Shown here piece by piece: positions 1-8,880 of a DNA stretch of 64,000 bases. This stretch comes from Sulfuriferula multivorans. GTDB taxonomy: Bacteria > Pseudomonadota > Gammaproteobacteria > Burkholderiales > Sulfuriferulaceae. The translations under genes and the position numbers were made by a program. The stretch is from the NCBI RefSeq assembly GCF_003851125.1, contig NZ_BGOW01000003.1, forward strand, positions 62,001-126,000, given 5' to 3'. The notes below the pieces were generated by a model that saw nothing but the letters and a program-made list of their open reading frames with translations, was not told the DNA's origin and ran no database searches. Position 1 is the first letter of the stretch. Every line of letters begins with the position of its first letter.

Positions 1-26
1 CCAGGCTGAATGACGATTTTGTCCAT
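1..26 (-). CDS. N-terminal fragment of an unidentified protein, cut by the window edge
   Basis: On the minus strand an ATG at 26-24 opens a frame reading MDKIVIQP before the window ends. It follows a strong ribosome binding site (AAGGAGAGAG) at ordinary spacing, which is why I call it a real start although only eight codons are visible. The product cannot be identified from so few residues. It would be transcribed in the same direction as the next minus-strand gene, which ends about 75 bp upstream of this start. Confidence 0.55.
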
Positions 27-102
27 GACTCTCTCCTTGGTAAAGGGAAGACCCCTATTGCCAGTCTAGAACATCATGGCGATTTTGGATGAGCAGGTTA
101 AT

Positions 103-573
103 TTACTCGGGCTCGGTGAAGGCAACATCAAAGTCCACCGCATTATCTGATACCGGTATCCCGCGCGTGACGGCAAAGCCCTTGCCTCCGACGGTCAGAA
201 CCAGGTGAGCGCGTTCGGGAAACTCACCCAGCATCCAGTAGATTTCGGAAGGGTGAACCGGCGCATGGTTGCGGGTAAGATGGCGAATCAATAGCTGATC
301 GGTACTCACCTTGACCAATAAGGGCAGCGGCAACCTATGCGGCAGAATGTGCTGGTGCACCACCCATTCAATCGGGGTGGGTTTACGGTCTGGCACATTG
401 CGTGCATCGATGCGAAAATGCGCGCCGCCGCCGGCTTCTTTATTCAACTCGCTCACCCAACCGATGCTGAGGCCGTCGTGGACAATAATGGTCTTGCCTG
501 CAAAACGCTGTAAAAAGCGTGCGCGCAAGGCTGTGGGATCGGGGCGGAATGCGGCTATAATCTTCGCTAACAT
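103..573 (-). CDS. Hypothetical protein, divergent from metX
   Basis: About 156 residues from the start MLAKII. I do not recognise the family. It has no signal peptide, no membrane segment and no cysteine-rich motif; it looks like a small soluble alpha/beta protein with a basic middle region. In-frame ATGs at 594 and 657 would overlap the start of metX on the other strand. I chose 573 because it clears metX and lies just downstream of a minus-strand TATAAT-like box (580-585), but no clear Shine-Dalgarno sequence supports any of the three. The divergent arrangement means it shares a very short promoter region with metX. Confidence 0.6.
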   Translation of the reverse strand: MLAKIIAAFRPDPTALRARFLQRFAGKTIIVHDGLSIGWVSELNKEAGGGAHFRIDARNVPDRKPTPIEWVVHQHILPHRLPLPLLVKVSTDQLLIRHLTRNHAPVHPSEIYWMLGEFPERAHLVLTVGGKGFAVTRGIPVSDNAVDFDVAFTEPE

Positions 574-592
574 CGCTAAATTATAACCAGAC

Positions 593-1720
593 ATGCAGCC
601 TGCTTCATCTGTTGGCATTGTCGTACCCCAGACCGCCCATTTCACCACCCCGCTCACCCTTAAAAGCGGCGCGGTGCTGCCCAGCTACGACCTGGTATAT
701 GAAACCTACGGCATGCTGAATGCGGATAAAAGCAACGCCATCCTGGTGTGCCATGCTTTGTCCGGCAACCATCACGTGGCGGGCGTGTATGCCGAACAAG
801 ACAAAAAACCGGGCTGGTGGGACAACATGGTGGGGCCAGGCAAACCCATCGACACCGACCGCTTTTTTGTGATCGGGCTGAATAATCTGGGGGGGTGCCA
901 CGGCTCTACCGGCCCGGCTTCAATTGACCCGATCACGGGCCAGCCGTTCGGCTCGCATTTTCCGTTGGTGACCGTGGAGGATTGGGTGGAAAGCCAGGCC
1001 CGGCTGGCGGACAGTCTGGGTATACGACAGTTTGCCGTGATCATGGGCGGATCGCTGGGCGGCATGCAAGCGTTGCACTGGAGCATCAAGCACCCCGAAC
1101 GCGTACGCCATTGCCTGGTGATCGCCTCGGCACCCAAACTCACCGCGCAGAACATTGCTTTTAATGATGTGGCGCGCCAGGCGATACTGACCGACCCGGA
1201 TTTTCACGGCGGCGATTTTTACGCGCACGATACCCGCCCCCGGCGCGGCCTGCGGCTGGCGCGCATGCTCGGGCACATCACCTATCTTTCCGACGATGTG
1301 ATGGGCAGCAAGTTTGGCCGCGTGTTGCGCTCCGGCGCATTCAACTATGGCTACGACGTGGAATTCGAGATTGAATCCTATCTGCGCTACCAGGGCGACA
1401 AGTTCGCCGAAAGTTTCGACGCCAATACCTATTTGCTGATGACCAAGGCGCTGGATTATTTCGATCCCACCCACCACAGCGGCGGCAAATTGTCGGATGC
1501 CCTCAAACCCGCGCAGGCGGATTTTCTGGTGCTGTCATTCACCAGCGACTGGCGCTTTGCGCCGGAACGTTCGCGCGAAATCGTCAAGGCGCTGCTGGAT
1601 AACGAATGCCGCGTGAGTTACGCCGAGATCACCTCCGGCCATGGCCACGATGCCTTTCTGATGCCCGATGCGCATTATCACAGCCTGGTACGCGCCTATA
1701 TGGAAAGGGTCGCGTCATGA
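593..1720 (+). CDS. metX: Homoserine O-acyltransferase MetX
   Basis: 375 residues, normal family length. Alpha/beta-hydrolase fold enzyme of the first committed step of methionine synthesis, which acylates the hydroxyl of homoserine. The nucleophile elbow GGSLGG places the catalytic Ser at about residue 154, and the C-terminal GHGHDAF supplies the catalytic His near residue 350. Early motifs CHALSGNHH and [12 protein letters not shown] are typical. In many Proteobacteria that pair MetX with MetW, the enzyme uses succinyl-CoA rather than acetyl-CoA; which donor is used here cannot be told from reading alone. Its last four bases overlap the metW start (ATGA), so the two are translationally coupled. 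Confidence 0.96.
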   Translation: MQPASSVGIVVPQTAHFTTPLTLKSGAVLPSYDLVYETYGMLNADKSNAILVCHALSGNHHVAGVYAEQDKKPGWWDNMVGPGKPIDTDRFFVIGLNNLGGCHGSTGPASIDPITGQPFGSHFPLVTVEDWVESQARLADSLGIRQFAVIMGGSLGGMQALHWSIKHPERVRHCLVIASAPKLTAQNIAFNDVARQAILTDPDFHGGDFYAHDTRPRRGLRLARMLGHITYLSDDVMGSKFGRVLRSGAFNYGYDVEFEIESYLRYQGDKFAESFDANTYLLMTKALDYFDPTHHSGGKLSDALKPAQADFLVLSFTSDWRFAPERSREIVKALLDNECRVSYAEITSGHGHDAFLMPDAHYHSLVRAYMERVAS

Positions 1721-2301
1721 CACGCCATGATTTCCAGACCATTGCCAGCTGGGTCAAACCGGGTTCCAAGGTGCTCGACCTCGGTTGCGGCGACGGCAGC
1801 CTGCTCAAATTTTTGCAGGACACGCGTCAGGCGCGCGGCTATGGGGTGGAGCTGACCGATGCCAATATCCTGGCCGGGGTGAAGAACGGCATCAACATCA
1901 TCCAGAACGACCTGGAATCCGGGCTGTCGGTGTTTGAATCCGGCTCCTTCGATCACGTCATCCTGTCGCAAACGCTGCAGGCCATGCGCCATACCGAGGC
2001 CATTCTGCGCGAAATGCTGCGTGTGGGGCGAGAAGGCATCGTCACTTTCCCCAATTTCGGCTACTGGAAAAACCGCCTGCAAGTGCTGCGCGGCCATATG
2101 CCGGTGTCTGACGACATTCCCTATCAGTGGTACGACACGCCCAACGTGCATCTGTGCACCATGCATGATTTCGAAGCGCTGTGCGTCAAACTGGGTTTCC
2201 ACATCCGCGAGCGCGTGGTGATGACCGCAGGCGCACCGGTGCATATCCTGCCCAACCTGGCCGGCAGCCTGGCGGTGTATCGTTTCGAGCGCGGGCAATA
2301 A
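1717..2301 (+). CDS. metW: Methionine biosynthesis protein MetW
   Basis: 194 residues. Class I SAM-methyltransferase fold; motif I reads [12 protein letters not shown] near residues 20-31, followed by the MetW-typical segments QNDLESGL and SQTLQAMRH. MetW proteins are almost always encoded next to metX and are thought to support or activate MetX rather than methylate a known substrate. The start was chosen at the ATG in the ATGA overlap with metX; a longer open frame reaching back to 1606 lies inside metX and is not needed. It is followed within 3 bp by the lipid transporter operon, so read-through is possible. Confidence 0.94.
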   Translation: MTRHDFQTIASWVKPGSKVLDLGCGDGSLLKFLQDTRQARGYGVELTDANILAGVKNGINIIQNDLESGLSVFESGSFDHVILSQTLQAMRHTEAILREMLRVGREGIVTFPNFGYWKNRLQVLRGHMPVSDDIPYQWYDTPNVHLCTMHDFEALCVKLGFHIRERVVMTAGAPVHILPNLAGSLAVYRFERGQ

Positions 2302-2304
2302 GCC

Positions 2305-3420
2305 ATGACCACCCCGCTGATTAGCTCGGAACGACAAGCGAACAGCGTGGTAGTGCGAGTGTCGGGCGATTGGCTGCTGCAAAACCTGGCAAGCCTGACA
2401 CTGGCGCCGCTGCCAGCATTGCCAGCCGGCGCTGTAGCGCTCGATGGTGCCGATCTCACCGCGCTGGACACCAGCGGCGCGCTACGGTTGCTCGAGACCA
2501 TGCGCGCCGCGGGGGCTGATCCGCAACAAATCACCCCGGTGAATTTTTCTGCTGCCCATGCAGCGGTGTATGAACTCGTGCAGCGCAATTTTGCCGATAG
2601 CATGGTCGCTACTCCGCCTGCCCGAGGCGGTATGCTGGCGCATATCGGACGCGTTTCTGTGGAGACATGGCAGCATGTGCGCGGCACGGTCAGTTTTGTC
2701 GGTGTATTAAGCTACCAGATGCTGCAACTGGTGCGCCACCCAGGTGCGTTTCGTCGCAAAGAGTTTGTCGCACAAATCGAGGCAATCTTCGTCAATGCCA
2801 TCCCTTTGGCATTTATCATGATGTTCCTGATGGGCGTGGTGTTCGCTTACCTGCTGGGCATTCAGGCCGAGCAATATGGCGCCAGCATTTTTGTGGTGGA
2901 CGGCGTAGCGCTGGCCATGTCGCGCGAGATGTCCCCGGTAATCGTCGCCATCCTGGTGGCGGGACGTTCCGGTGCCGCGATGACCGCACAAATCGGGGCG
3001 ATGAAGGTGAACGATGAGATCGACGCGATCAGCGTGCTGGGGCTGTCGCCTTACAATGTGCTGGTCGTGCCGCGCATTCTGGCGCTGCTGTTGGCATTAC
3101 CGCTGCTGGTGTTTATCGGCGATGTTGCGGGTATCCTGGGGGGAATGCTGGTAGCAGAGCGCCAGCTGTCAATCGGGGCGTCCGCATTCATTGCCCGTCT
3201 GGATCAGGTGCTGCCCATACAAACCGTGTTGCAGGGGTTGGTCAAGGCCCCGGTGTTTGCGCTGTTTATCGGCGTGATTGCCTGCCGCATGGGGCTTAGC
3301 GTGGCGCGCGACGCCCGCAGTGTAGGTGCCAATACCACGTCTACCGTGGTGCAAAGCATCGTCGCAGTGATTATTATCAATGCGTTGTTTGCAATTGCTT
3401 TCGTCGAACTGGGATTTTGA
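2305..3420 (+). CDS. MlaE-type lipid ABC transporter permease with N-terminal STAS domain
   Basis: 371 residues, about 110 longer than plain MlaE. The first ~100 residues resemble a STAS domain (LTALDTSGALRLL near residues 51-63), the role that MlaB plays as a separate protein in E. coli. The rest is the MlaE/YrbE permease with several hydrophobic helices and the motif FVAQIEAIFVNAIPLAF, plus the conserved EIDAISVLGLSPYNVLVVPR cytoplasmic loop. The complex moves phospholipids or related lipids between inner and outer membranes. First gene of a tightly overlapping operon with MlaF, MlaD and a lipoprotein. Confidence 0.92.
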   Translation: MTTPLISSERQANSVVVRVSGDWLLQNLASLTLAPLPALPAGAVALDGADLTALDTSGALRLLETMRAAGADPQQITPVNFSAAHAAVYELVQRNFADSMVATPPARGGMLAHIGRVSVETWQHVRGTVSFVGVLSYQMLQLVRHPGAFRRKEFVAQIEAIFVNAIPLAFIMMFLMGVVFAYLLGIQAEQYGASIFVVDGVALAMSREMSPVIVAILVAGRSGAAMTAQIGAMKVNDEIDAISVLGLSPYNVLVVPRILALLLALPLLVFIGDVAGILGGMLVAERQLSIGASAFIARLDQVLPIQTVLQGLVKAPVFALFIGVIACRMGLSVARDARSVGANTTSTVVQSIVAVIIINALFAIAFVELGF

Positions 3421-4178
3421 TGGATGCGCAACCGGTTATCGAGCTTGATCACATCGTGACCCGCTTTGGCACGCAAAGCGTGCATGACGGAGTGAGCTTA
3501 AGCGTGAATCGGGGCGAAATGGTCGCGCTGATTGGCGGTAGTGGTTCCGGTAAATCGGTTCTGCTCAAGGAGCTGGTCGGCTTGATCAAACCGACAGCCG
3601 GCACGGCACGCCTGTTTGGCGAGGACGTGTGGGCGGCGGATGGCGCGCAACTCAATCGCTTGCGCCAGCGTTTTGGCATGTTGTTTCAGGACGGCGCGCT
3701 GTTCTCATCGTTAACCGTGGAGCAGAACGTGGCAGTGCCTCTGCTGGAACATACGCCTCTGCCCAAGCCCGAATGCCTGCGTCTGGCGCGGCTCAAGCTG
3801 GGGTTGGCCGGGCTGCCGCAATCCACCGCGACTAAAATGCCCAGCGAACTGTCCGGCGGGATGCGCAAACGTGTCGCGCTGGCGCGCGCGCTGGCGCTGG
3901 ATCCGGAGCTGCTGTTTCTGGATGAGCCCACTTCCGGCCTGGATCCGATCTCAGCGCGCGCCTTTGACCGGCTAATCCGCGTGCTGTCGGATGGGCTGGG
4001 GCTCACCGTCTTTCTGATTACCCATGACTTGGATACACTCTTATCCATTATTGATCGTGTGATCGTGCTGGCGGATCATCAGGTGCTTGCTGACGGAACG
4101 GTGGCGATGTTGCAAAAAATTAACGATCCATGGCTGCGTGATTATTTTTCTGCACGTGCCCGGATAGAGGAGCTCTGA
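3420..4178 (+). CDS. mlaF: MlaF-type lipid ABC transporter ATP-binding protein
   Basis: 252 residues. ABC ATPase with Walker A GGSGSGKS (around residues 39-46), signature LSGGMRKRVALARA, Walker B LLFLDEPTSGLDP and a switch His in LITHDLD. The signature and the DEPTSGLDPISA stretch are characteristic of the MlaF/Ttg2A subfamily. The ATG at 3420 overlaps the TGA of the permease by one base (TGATG); a TTG one codon earlier is possible but less likely. It energises the permease encoded immediately upstream. Confidence 0.95.
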   Translation: MDAQPVIELDHIVTRFGTQSVHDGVSLSVNRGEMVALIGGSGSGKSVLLKELVGLIKPTAGTARLFGEDVWAADGAQLNRLRQRFGMLFQDGALFSSLTVEQNVAVPLLEHTPLPKPECLRLARLKLGLAGLPQSTATKMPSELSGGMRKRVALARALALDPELLFLDEPTSGLDPISARAFDRLIRVLSDGLGLTVFLITHDLDTLLSIIDRVIVLADHQVLADGTVAMLQKINDPWLRDYFSARARIEEL

Positions 4179-5119
4179 TGGAAGCGGAAGCACGCTATAC
4201 CCTGGTCGGCACGATCGTGCTGATCGCCGCACTGCTGCTGGTTATCGGGCTGCTGTGGCTGGCAGGTGGAGCCGACAGAGTCTCTTATCGACATTACACG
4301 ATTTATTTCAGTCACCAATCCATGGATGGCCTGGATATAGGCAGCGCCGTCAAAATGCGCGGCATCAAGGTCGGCGTGGTGGATAGCTACCAGTTCGCCG
4401 GCGGCGGACAGGATGCCGTGCGCATGGATGTCAAGGTGGCTCAGGACACTCCGATACGCAGCAACGCCGAGGCGCTGGTCAAGCGCAACATCGTGACCGG
4501 ACTGGCAACCATCGAAATCCGCAACCCTGACGCAAGCAGCCCGCTATTGACCGAAGTGTTGCCGAATGAGCACTATCCGGTCATTGCCGAAGGCAAATCG
4601 GATCTGGATAACGTTGCCAATGCAGTCTCGCAAATGGCCGAAAATGGCGCGCTGGTACTGGACAAGATGAATTTGCTGCTGTCCGACGACAATCGCAAAG
4701 GCATCTCCGACACCATTCAAAATTTGCAGGTGATCTCTACCAATCTGGCCGACAACAAGCAGGCGCTTACCGCGGCAATAAAAAGCGTACATGATGCCGC
4801 CGAGGAGTTTCGCGTGGCGGGTGTCAGCATTACCCGGGCTGCCAACAGTGCCGAGATCAGCATCCAGAGTGTAAGCAAGAATGCCGACGGTGCGATCAAT
4901 CAGGCCTCCAGTGCCATGGAAAACCTGCAACGCCAGACTACTGACGTATCCAATCGTTTGCAGGGGCTGGCAGAAATTGGCACGCTGGAATTCACCAGTG
5001 TCAGCCGCGATCTGCGCAGCAGCGCCGACTCCGTCAGCACTGCCGGACAGCGCTTGTCCAATCCGCGCGGCATTCTGTTTGGCACCGGCAAACAGCAACC
5101 CGGACCGGGAGAAAAATAA
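4178..5119 (+). CDS. MlaD-type MCE domain protein
   Basis: 313 residues. One N-terminal transmembrane helix (about 10-30) anchors a periplasmic MCE domain; the typical MCE stretch SMDGLDIGSAVKMRGIKVG is near residues 48-66. The long C-terminal half (about 150-300) is predicted helical and rich in Asn, Ser and Ala, as in MCE proteins that form a hexameric ring or needle between membranes. It binds lipid and connects the inner-membrane transporter with outer partners. TGATG overlap with MlaF shows translational coupling. It is longer than E. coli MlaD and closer to the Ttg2C/Pqi-like length class. Confidence 0.92.
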   Translation: MEAEARYTLVGTIVLIAALLLVIGLLWLAGGADRVSYRHYTIYFSHQSMDGLDIGSAVKMRGIKVGVVDSYQFAGGGQDAVRMDVKVAQDTPIRSNAEALVKRNIVTGLATIEIRNPDASSPLLTEVLPNEHYPVIAEGKSDLDNVANAVSQMAENGALVLDKMNLLLSDDNRKGISDTIQNLQVISTNLADNKQALTAAIKSVHDAAEEFRVAGVSITRAANSAEISIQSVSKNADGAINQASSAMENLQRQTTDVSNRLQGLAEIGTLEFTSVSRDLRSSADSVSTAGQRLSNPRGILFGTGKQQPGPGEK

Positions 5120-5121
5120 AC

Positions 5122-5757
5122 ATGAAAAGCTACCTGATTGCCGGGATGTTGGCACTGAGCCTGAGCGGCTGTTTCAGCCTGACGGGTAACAACAAAGCCT
5201 CCGAAATCACTACCTACGTGCTTGAGGATGGTGGCAACGCCACCCCGGCTACGGCCATCAACCCACGCACCCTGCTGGTGCTGGACACCGCAACCAATGC
5301 TTTCTATAACACGGACAGCATTGCTTTTAGCCGTGCCCCTGGCACACTGGGGCTGTATCAGTATGCACGCTGGGCTGATCGTCCCGGCAAGCGTCTTGGC
5401 GAACTGTTGCTGACACGCCTGGAAGCGGACCACATTTTCGCGACAGTCGCCTCCAGCGGCAGCGGCATCAAGGGCAACTGGGTGCTCGATACCAGCTTGC
5501 TGGCCTTTTATCATCAGGCCAGCACCGCGCCCGGCAGCGCCCATGTGGAATTACGTGCTGAAGTCACAGATTTACGTACCCGGACATTGATTGCACGCAA
5601 ACTTTTTATCCAGAATGTCCCCGCGCCGACCTACAATGCAGCGGGGGCGGTCACCGCCTTCAATATTGCCACCGGCAAACTGCTCGATGATATTGGGGCA
5701 TGGTTACAAACCCTACCCACAAAGGGATCAGACGTGACAGCAAACAAGCTTCCTTAG
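5122..5757 (+). CDS. ABC-type transport auxiliary lipoprotein (PqiC-like)
   Basis: 211 residues. The signal peptide ends in the lipobox LSGC with Cys17 as the likely lipidated residue. The mature part fits the ABC_trans_aux/PqiC family: a beta-strand TLLVLDTATN, then IAFSRAPGTLGLYQYARWADRPGKR, where the Y-A-x-W-x-D-R-P motif is the family hallmark. Such lipoproteins sit in the outer membrane and pair with MCE proteins. Two bases separate it from the MlaD gene, making it the last member of the operon. No MlaC-like soluble carrier is encoded nearby. Confidence 0.88.
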   Translation: MKSYLIAGMLALSLSGCFSLTGNNKASEITTYVLEDGGNATPATAINPRTLLVLDTATNAFYNTDSIAFSRAPGTLGLYQYARWADRPGKRLGELLLTRLEADHIFATVASSGSGIKGNWVLDTSLLAFYHQASTAPGSAHVELRAEVTDLRTRTLIARKLFIQNVPAPTYNAAGAVTAFNIATGKLLDDIGAWLQTLPTKGSDVTANKLP

Positions 5758-5771
5758 TCATCCAAGGAATT

Positions 5772-5799
5772 TTGTCTATATTGGTAGCAATACCATAAT
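5772..5799 (+). promoter_or_regulatory. Putative sigma-70 promoter of the DUF4426 gene
   Basis: TTGTCT (5772-5777), a 16-bp spacer and CATAAT (5794-5799) precede an AAAAGGAG ribosome binding site and the ATG at 5817. The spacing is close to consensus. The call rests on sequence match alone. Confidence 0.4.
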
Positions 5800-5816
5800 C
5801 ATAAAAGGAGTGTCGC

Positions 5817-6275
5817 ATGAATATATTCGCTAACTTCACCCTGGTCGCCAGCCTGCTGGCATTACCTTTCGCTGCTCATGCCGCACAGACGAATCCGGCC
5901 GAACAGGTTGTAAAATACGGCAATATTGAAATCCATTACAACGCCATGCCCACCGATGAGTTGCAACCAGAGGTGGCGAAAAATTACCACATCGAACGCA
6001 GCCGTAACCGCGGGTTGCTGACCATCGCAGTACTGCGCAAAAACAAGCTGGGGGTTTCCGAGCCCGTGTCCGCGGTAATTACTGCTACGGTGGTCAATCT
6101 CAATTCCCAGCTGGCCGAAATTGACATGCGCACAGTGAAAGAGGGCAGTGCTGTGTATTATCTCGGCGAGTTCCGGATTACACCTCCTGACACGCTGAAA
6201 TTTAACGTCAGCGCGAAACCGGCGGGTGAAACGCGAAAATATCAGGCTGAATTCAGCAGGCCATTTTTTCAATAG
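5817..6275 (+). CDS. DUF4426 domain protein, exported
   Basis: 152 residues. Signal peptide with cleavage probably after AAHA (about residue 22). The mature part matches DUF4426: YGNIEIHYNAMPTDELQPEVAKNY, then IERSRNRGLLTIAV and a C-terminal beta-rich half. The family is periplasmic and of unknown function, widespread in Beta- and Gammaproteobacteria. A strong AAAAGGAG site sits eight bases before the ATG. It stands alone, with the downstream htpX gene convergent. Confidence 0.85.
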   Translation: MNIFANFTLVASLLALPFAAHAAQTNPAEQVVKYGNIEIHYNAMPTDELQPEVAKNYHIERSRNRGLLTIAVLRKNKLGVSEPVSAVITATVVNLNSQLAEIDMRTVKEGSAVYYLGEFRITPPDTLKFNVSAKPAGETRKYQAEFSRPFFQ

Positions 6276-6345
6276 CGCACTCTTCGCCCACTTTCTTCAA
6301 CCCGACATGGTATGGATGGGTCGGGCGGGGCCATTATTACAACTA

Positions 6346-7200
6346 TTACATTTGGCCGCGCATCGCCAGCAGGCGTGCCACGCGTTCATCCGTGGCGGGG
6401 TGGGTTGCAAACAGACTCTTGATGCCATCCCCGGAAAGCGGGTTGATAATCATCATCTGCGCGGTTTCCGGGTGCAATTCTGCAGCCTGCATGGGCGTGC
6501 CATGCGCGTATGCCTCGATTTTGCGCAATGCGGAAGCCAGCGCTTCGGGATCGCCGGAAATTTCCGCACCGCCCTGGTCCGCACCGAATTCACGCGCGCG
6601 TGAAATCGCCATCTGGATCAGCATCGCCGCAAGGGGCGCCACGACCATGATGAGGATGGCTACCGCCGGGTTTACGTTGCGTTCACCATTGTTACTGCCG
6701 CCACCGAACAGCATGCCGAATTGCGCGAGCGCAGCAATGGCACCCGCTACCGTCGCTGACATGGTGGATATCAGGATATCGCGGTGTTTGACGTGAGTAA
6801 GCTCATGCGCCATCACGCCGCGCAGCTCGCGGTGGCTGAGTAACTGAATTATCCCGGTCGTCGCCGCTACTGCCGCGTGTTCCGGGTTGCGTCCGGTGGC
6901 GAATGCATTGGGTTGCGCCTCGTCAATAATGTATACCTTGGGCATGGGCAGCCCTGCGCGCTGGGCCAGTTCCGCCACGATCCCGTAGAACTCTGGCGCG
7001 GCACTGGCATCGACCTGTTGGGCGTTGTACATTTTCAATACCATCTGATCGGAAAACCAGTAGGCGTATACGTTCATTCCCCCTGCGAACAGCAACGCAA
7101 TCAGCATGCCCTTTTGCCCGCCCAGCAACATGCCCACTGTACCAAACAGAACGACGATGCCCGCCATCAGTATGGAAGTTTTTAACCAGTTGCCAAACAT
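6346..7200 (-). CDS. htpX: Membrane zinc metalloprotease HtpX
   Basis: 284 residues. M48-family protease of inner-membrane quality control. Two hydrophobic helices at the N-terminus (about 5-50), the HELTH zinc motif in [12 protein letters not shown], and two further hydrophobic segments after it. The downstream [12 protein letters not shown] supplies the third zinc ligand (Glu) and Asp typical of HtpX. The start at 7200 has an AAGGAAT site upstream; an open frame continues to 7458 but that part has no family similarity and overlaps the fmt region. It shares orientation with fmt and def, with a 62-bp gap. Confidence 0.95.
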   Translation of the reverse strand: MFGNWLKTSILMAGIVVLFGTVGMLLGGQKGMLIALLFAGGMNVYAYWFSDQMVLKMYNAQQVDASAAPEFYGIVAELAQRAGLPMPKVYIIDEAQPNAFATGRNPEHAAVAATTGIIQLLSHRELRGVMAHELTHVKHRDILISTMSATVAGAIAALAQFGMLFGGGSNNGERNVNPAVAILIMVVAPLAAMLIQMAISRAREFGADQGGAEISGDPEALASALRKIEAYAHGTPMQAAELHPETAQMMIINPLSGDGIKSLFATHPATDERVARLLAMRGQM

Positions 7201-7262
7201 TGTCCGATTCCTTGTCAGCCGTCGAAATTGACGCTGGTTAGATGGTGCGCATAGCGCAAAAT

Positions 7263-8189
7263 TCAATCGCCGAATTGTGTATCGCTTGATAGCGGATGGC
7301 CCGCCAAAAACTGGCTGACGGATTGACGCTTGCCGCCGGCGGGCTGCACCTCGGTAATACATAGCGCACCGTTGCCACAGGCAACCACAATACCGTGCGC
7401 TGCAGTTGCAATGACTTTGCCGGGAACACCACAGTGATCGACAACATGCGCTGACCATATTTTGAGCGACGTGCCATGCAGTTGGGTCGTTGCGCCCGGC
7501 GCGGGATTGTATGCCCGCACAGCGCGCGCCAGCTCGGTGGCCGGCCGGTTAAAATCCAGCGTAGCCTCAGCTTTGCTGATTTTGGCAGCGTAGCTCGCAC
7601 CTTCATCCGGCTGAGGTATTGGCACGCGTGCGCCCTTGCTCATCTGATCAAGTACGGCAACGATGGCCTGCCCGCCCAGCGTAGCGAGTTTGTCATGCAG
7701 GCTGGCGCTGGTGTCGTCCTGCGCGATCGGGATGGCGTCGCGGCGCAGCATGGCGCCGGTATCCAGCCCGGCGTCCATCTGCATGATGGTGATGCCGGTC
7801 TCGGTGTCGCCTGCCAGAATGGCGCGCTGGATCGGCGCGGCGCCACGCCAGCGTGGCAGCAGCGAGGCGTGGATATTCAGGCAGCCGTGGCACGGGATGT
7901 CCAGAACTGTCTGCGGCAGGATCAAACCGTAGGCGGCGACCACCATTAAATCGGCATCCAATGCGCTCAACGCATCCTGAGCCTCGGGCGTCTTCAGGGA
8001 GGCCGGCTGCAATATCGGCAAGCCCAGCCGTAACGCTTCCTGTTTGACCGGGCTGGCCTTGAGCTTCATGCCGCGTCCGGCAGGCCGGTCCGGCTGCGTC
8101 AGCACCGCCGCGACCGTATGGCCGGCCGCGTGCAGCGCGGTCAGCGCAACCCGTGCGAATTCCGGAGTCCCGGCAAAAATGATATGCAT
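7263..8189 (-). CDS. fmt: Methionyl-tRNA formyltransferase
   Basis: 308 residues. Transfers a formyl group from 10-formyltetrahydrofolate to initiator Met-tRNA. The N-terminal Rossmann half starts [10 protein letters not shown]; the catalytic region contains [15 protein letters not shown], with the SLLP signature, and [17 protein letters not shown]. The C-terminal OB-like domain begins near residue 205. It follows def by 22 bp on the same strand, the usual def-fmt operon that pairs addition and removal of the formyl group. Confidence 0.97.
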   Translation of the reverse strand: MHIIFAGTPEFARVALTALHAAGHTVAAVLTQPDRPAGRGMKLKASPVKQEALRLGLPILQPASLKTPEAQDALSALDADLMVVAAYGLILPQTVLDIPCHGCLNIHASLLPRWRGAAPIQRAILAGDTETGITIMQMDAGLDTGAMLRRDAIPIAQDDTSASLHDKLATLGGQAIVAVLDQMSKGARVPIPQPDEGASYAAKISKAEATLDFNRPATELARAVRAYNPAPGATTQLHGTSLKIWSAHVVDHCGVPGKVIATAAHGIVVACGNGALCITEVQPAGGKRQSVSQFLAGHPLSSDTQFGD

Positions 8190-8211
8190 GTGAATAACGG
8201 CGAGGTCTGCG

Positions 8212-8715
8212 CTACATGGTTTCGCGCAGATGTTTTTTGAGCTTGTTCTTGATGCGGGTCTGTTTCAGGCTGGACAGATATTCCACGAATACCTTGCCCA
8301 GCAAGTGATCCATTTCATGCTGAATGCACACTGCCAGCAAACCATCCGCGTCAAGCGTAAAAGAAGCGCCTTCAGTATTCAGCGCTTCGACTGTAATACG
8401 CTCGGCGCGAGTGACCTTATCGTAGATGCCGGGTACCGATAGACAACCCTCTTCGTGGACTGCACTGCCGTCGGCCTTAAGCAATCTAGGATTAATGAAT
8501 ACGCGCAGATCGTCGCGCGTTTCCGAAATGTCGATCACAATCACTTGCTCGTGCACGTCGACCTGGGTAGCCGCCAGGCCGATACCAGGCGCGGCATACA
8601 TGGTTTGCGCCATGTCGGCGACCAGTTTACGGATGCGCTCATCAACTTGCGCGACAGGTTTGGCGACGGTATGCAAACGCCGATCAGGGTAGTGAATAAT
8701 GTTTAATAGCGCCAT
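8212..8715 (-). CDS. def: Peptide deformylase
   Basis: 167 residues. Metal-dependent enzyme that removes the N-formyl group from new proteins. All three family motifs are present: [17 protein letters not shown] (Cys is a metal ligand) and QHEMDHLLG (two His ligands and the catalytic Glu). First gene of the def-fmt operon. The start [11 protein letters not shown] is the standard beginning of the family. Confidence 0.97.
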   Translation of the reverse strand: MALLNIIHYPDRRLHTVAKPVAQVDERIRKLVADMAQTMYAAPGIGLAATQVDVHEQVIVIDISETRDDLRVFINPRLLKADGSAVHEEGCLSVPGIYDKVTRAERITVEALNTEGASFTLDADGLLAVCIQHEMDHLLGKVFVEYLSSLKQTRIKNKLKKHLRETM

Positions 8716-8834
8716 AATTGCTTGCCTGCATAAACCATTCCATGCAGAATCCAGATCAAGTCCCTAAATTAATTGCCGAATCGGCCGTTAAAACACAAGC
8801 TACAACAGGAAGACGCCACATTACTACACGGCAC

Positions 8835-8862
8835 TTGGGATAGACAAGGTCTAAACTAAAAT
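8835..8862 (+). promoter_or_regulatory. Putative sigma-70 promoter of the LysM gene
   Basis: TTGGGA (8835-8840), a 16-bp spacer and TAAAAT (8857-8862) precede the ATG at 8881, in the divergent gap between def and the LysM gene. The spacing is good and the -35 match moderate. Confidence 0.4.
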
Positions 8863-8880
8863 CCGCGCCAAGGGGATACC

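Noticed and set aside
1696-2382. Long minus-strand frame opposite metW
   Set aside because: Shadow of metW; no ribosome binding site and composition typical of antisense frames in GC-rich DNA.
6301-6325. CCCGAC ... GTCGGG repeat between the DUF4426 gene and htpX as a bidirectional terminator
   Set aside because: Loop of 13 bases and no T run; support too weak.
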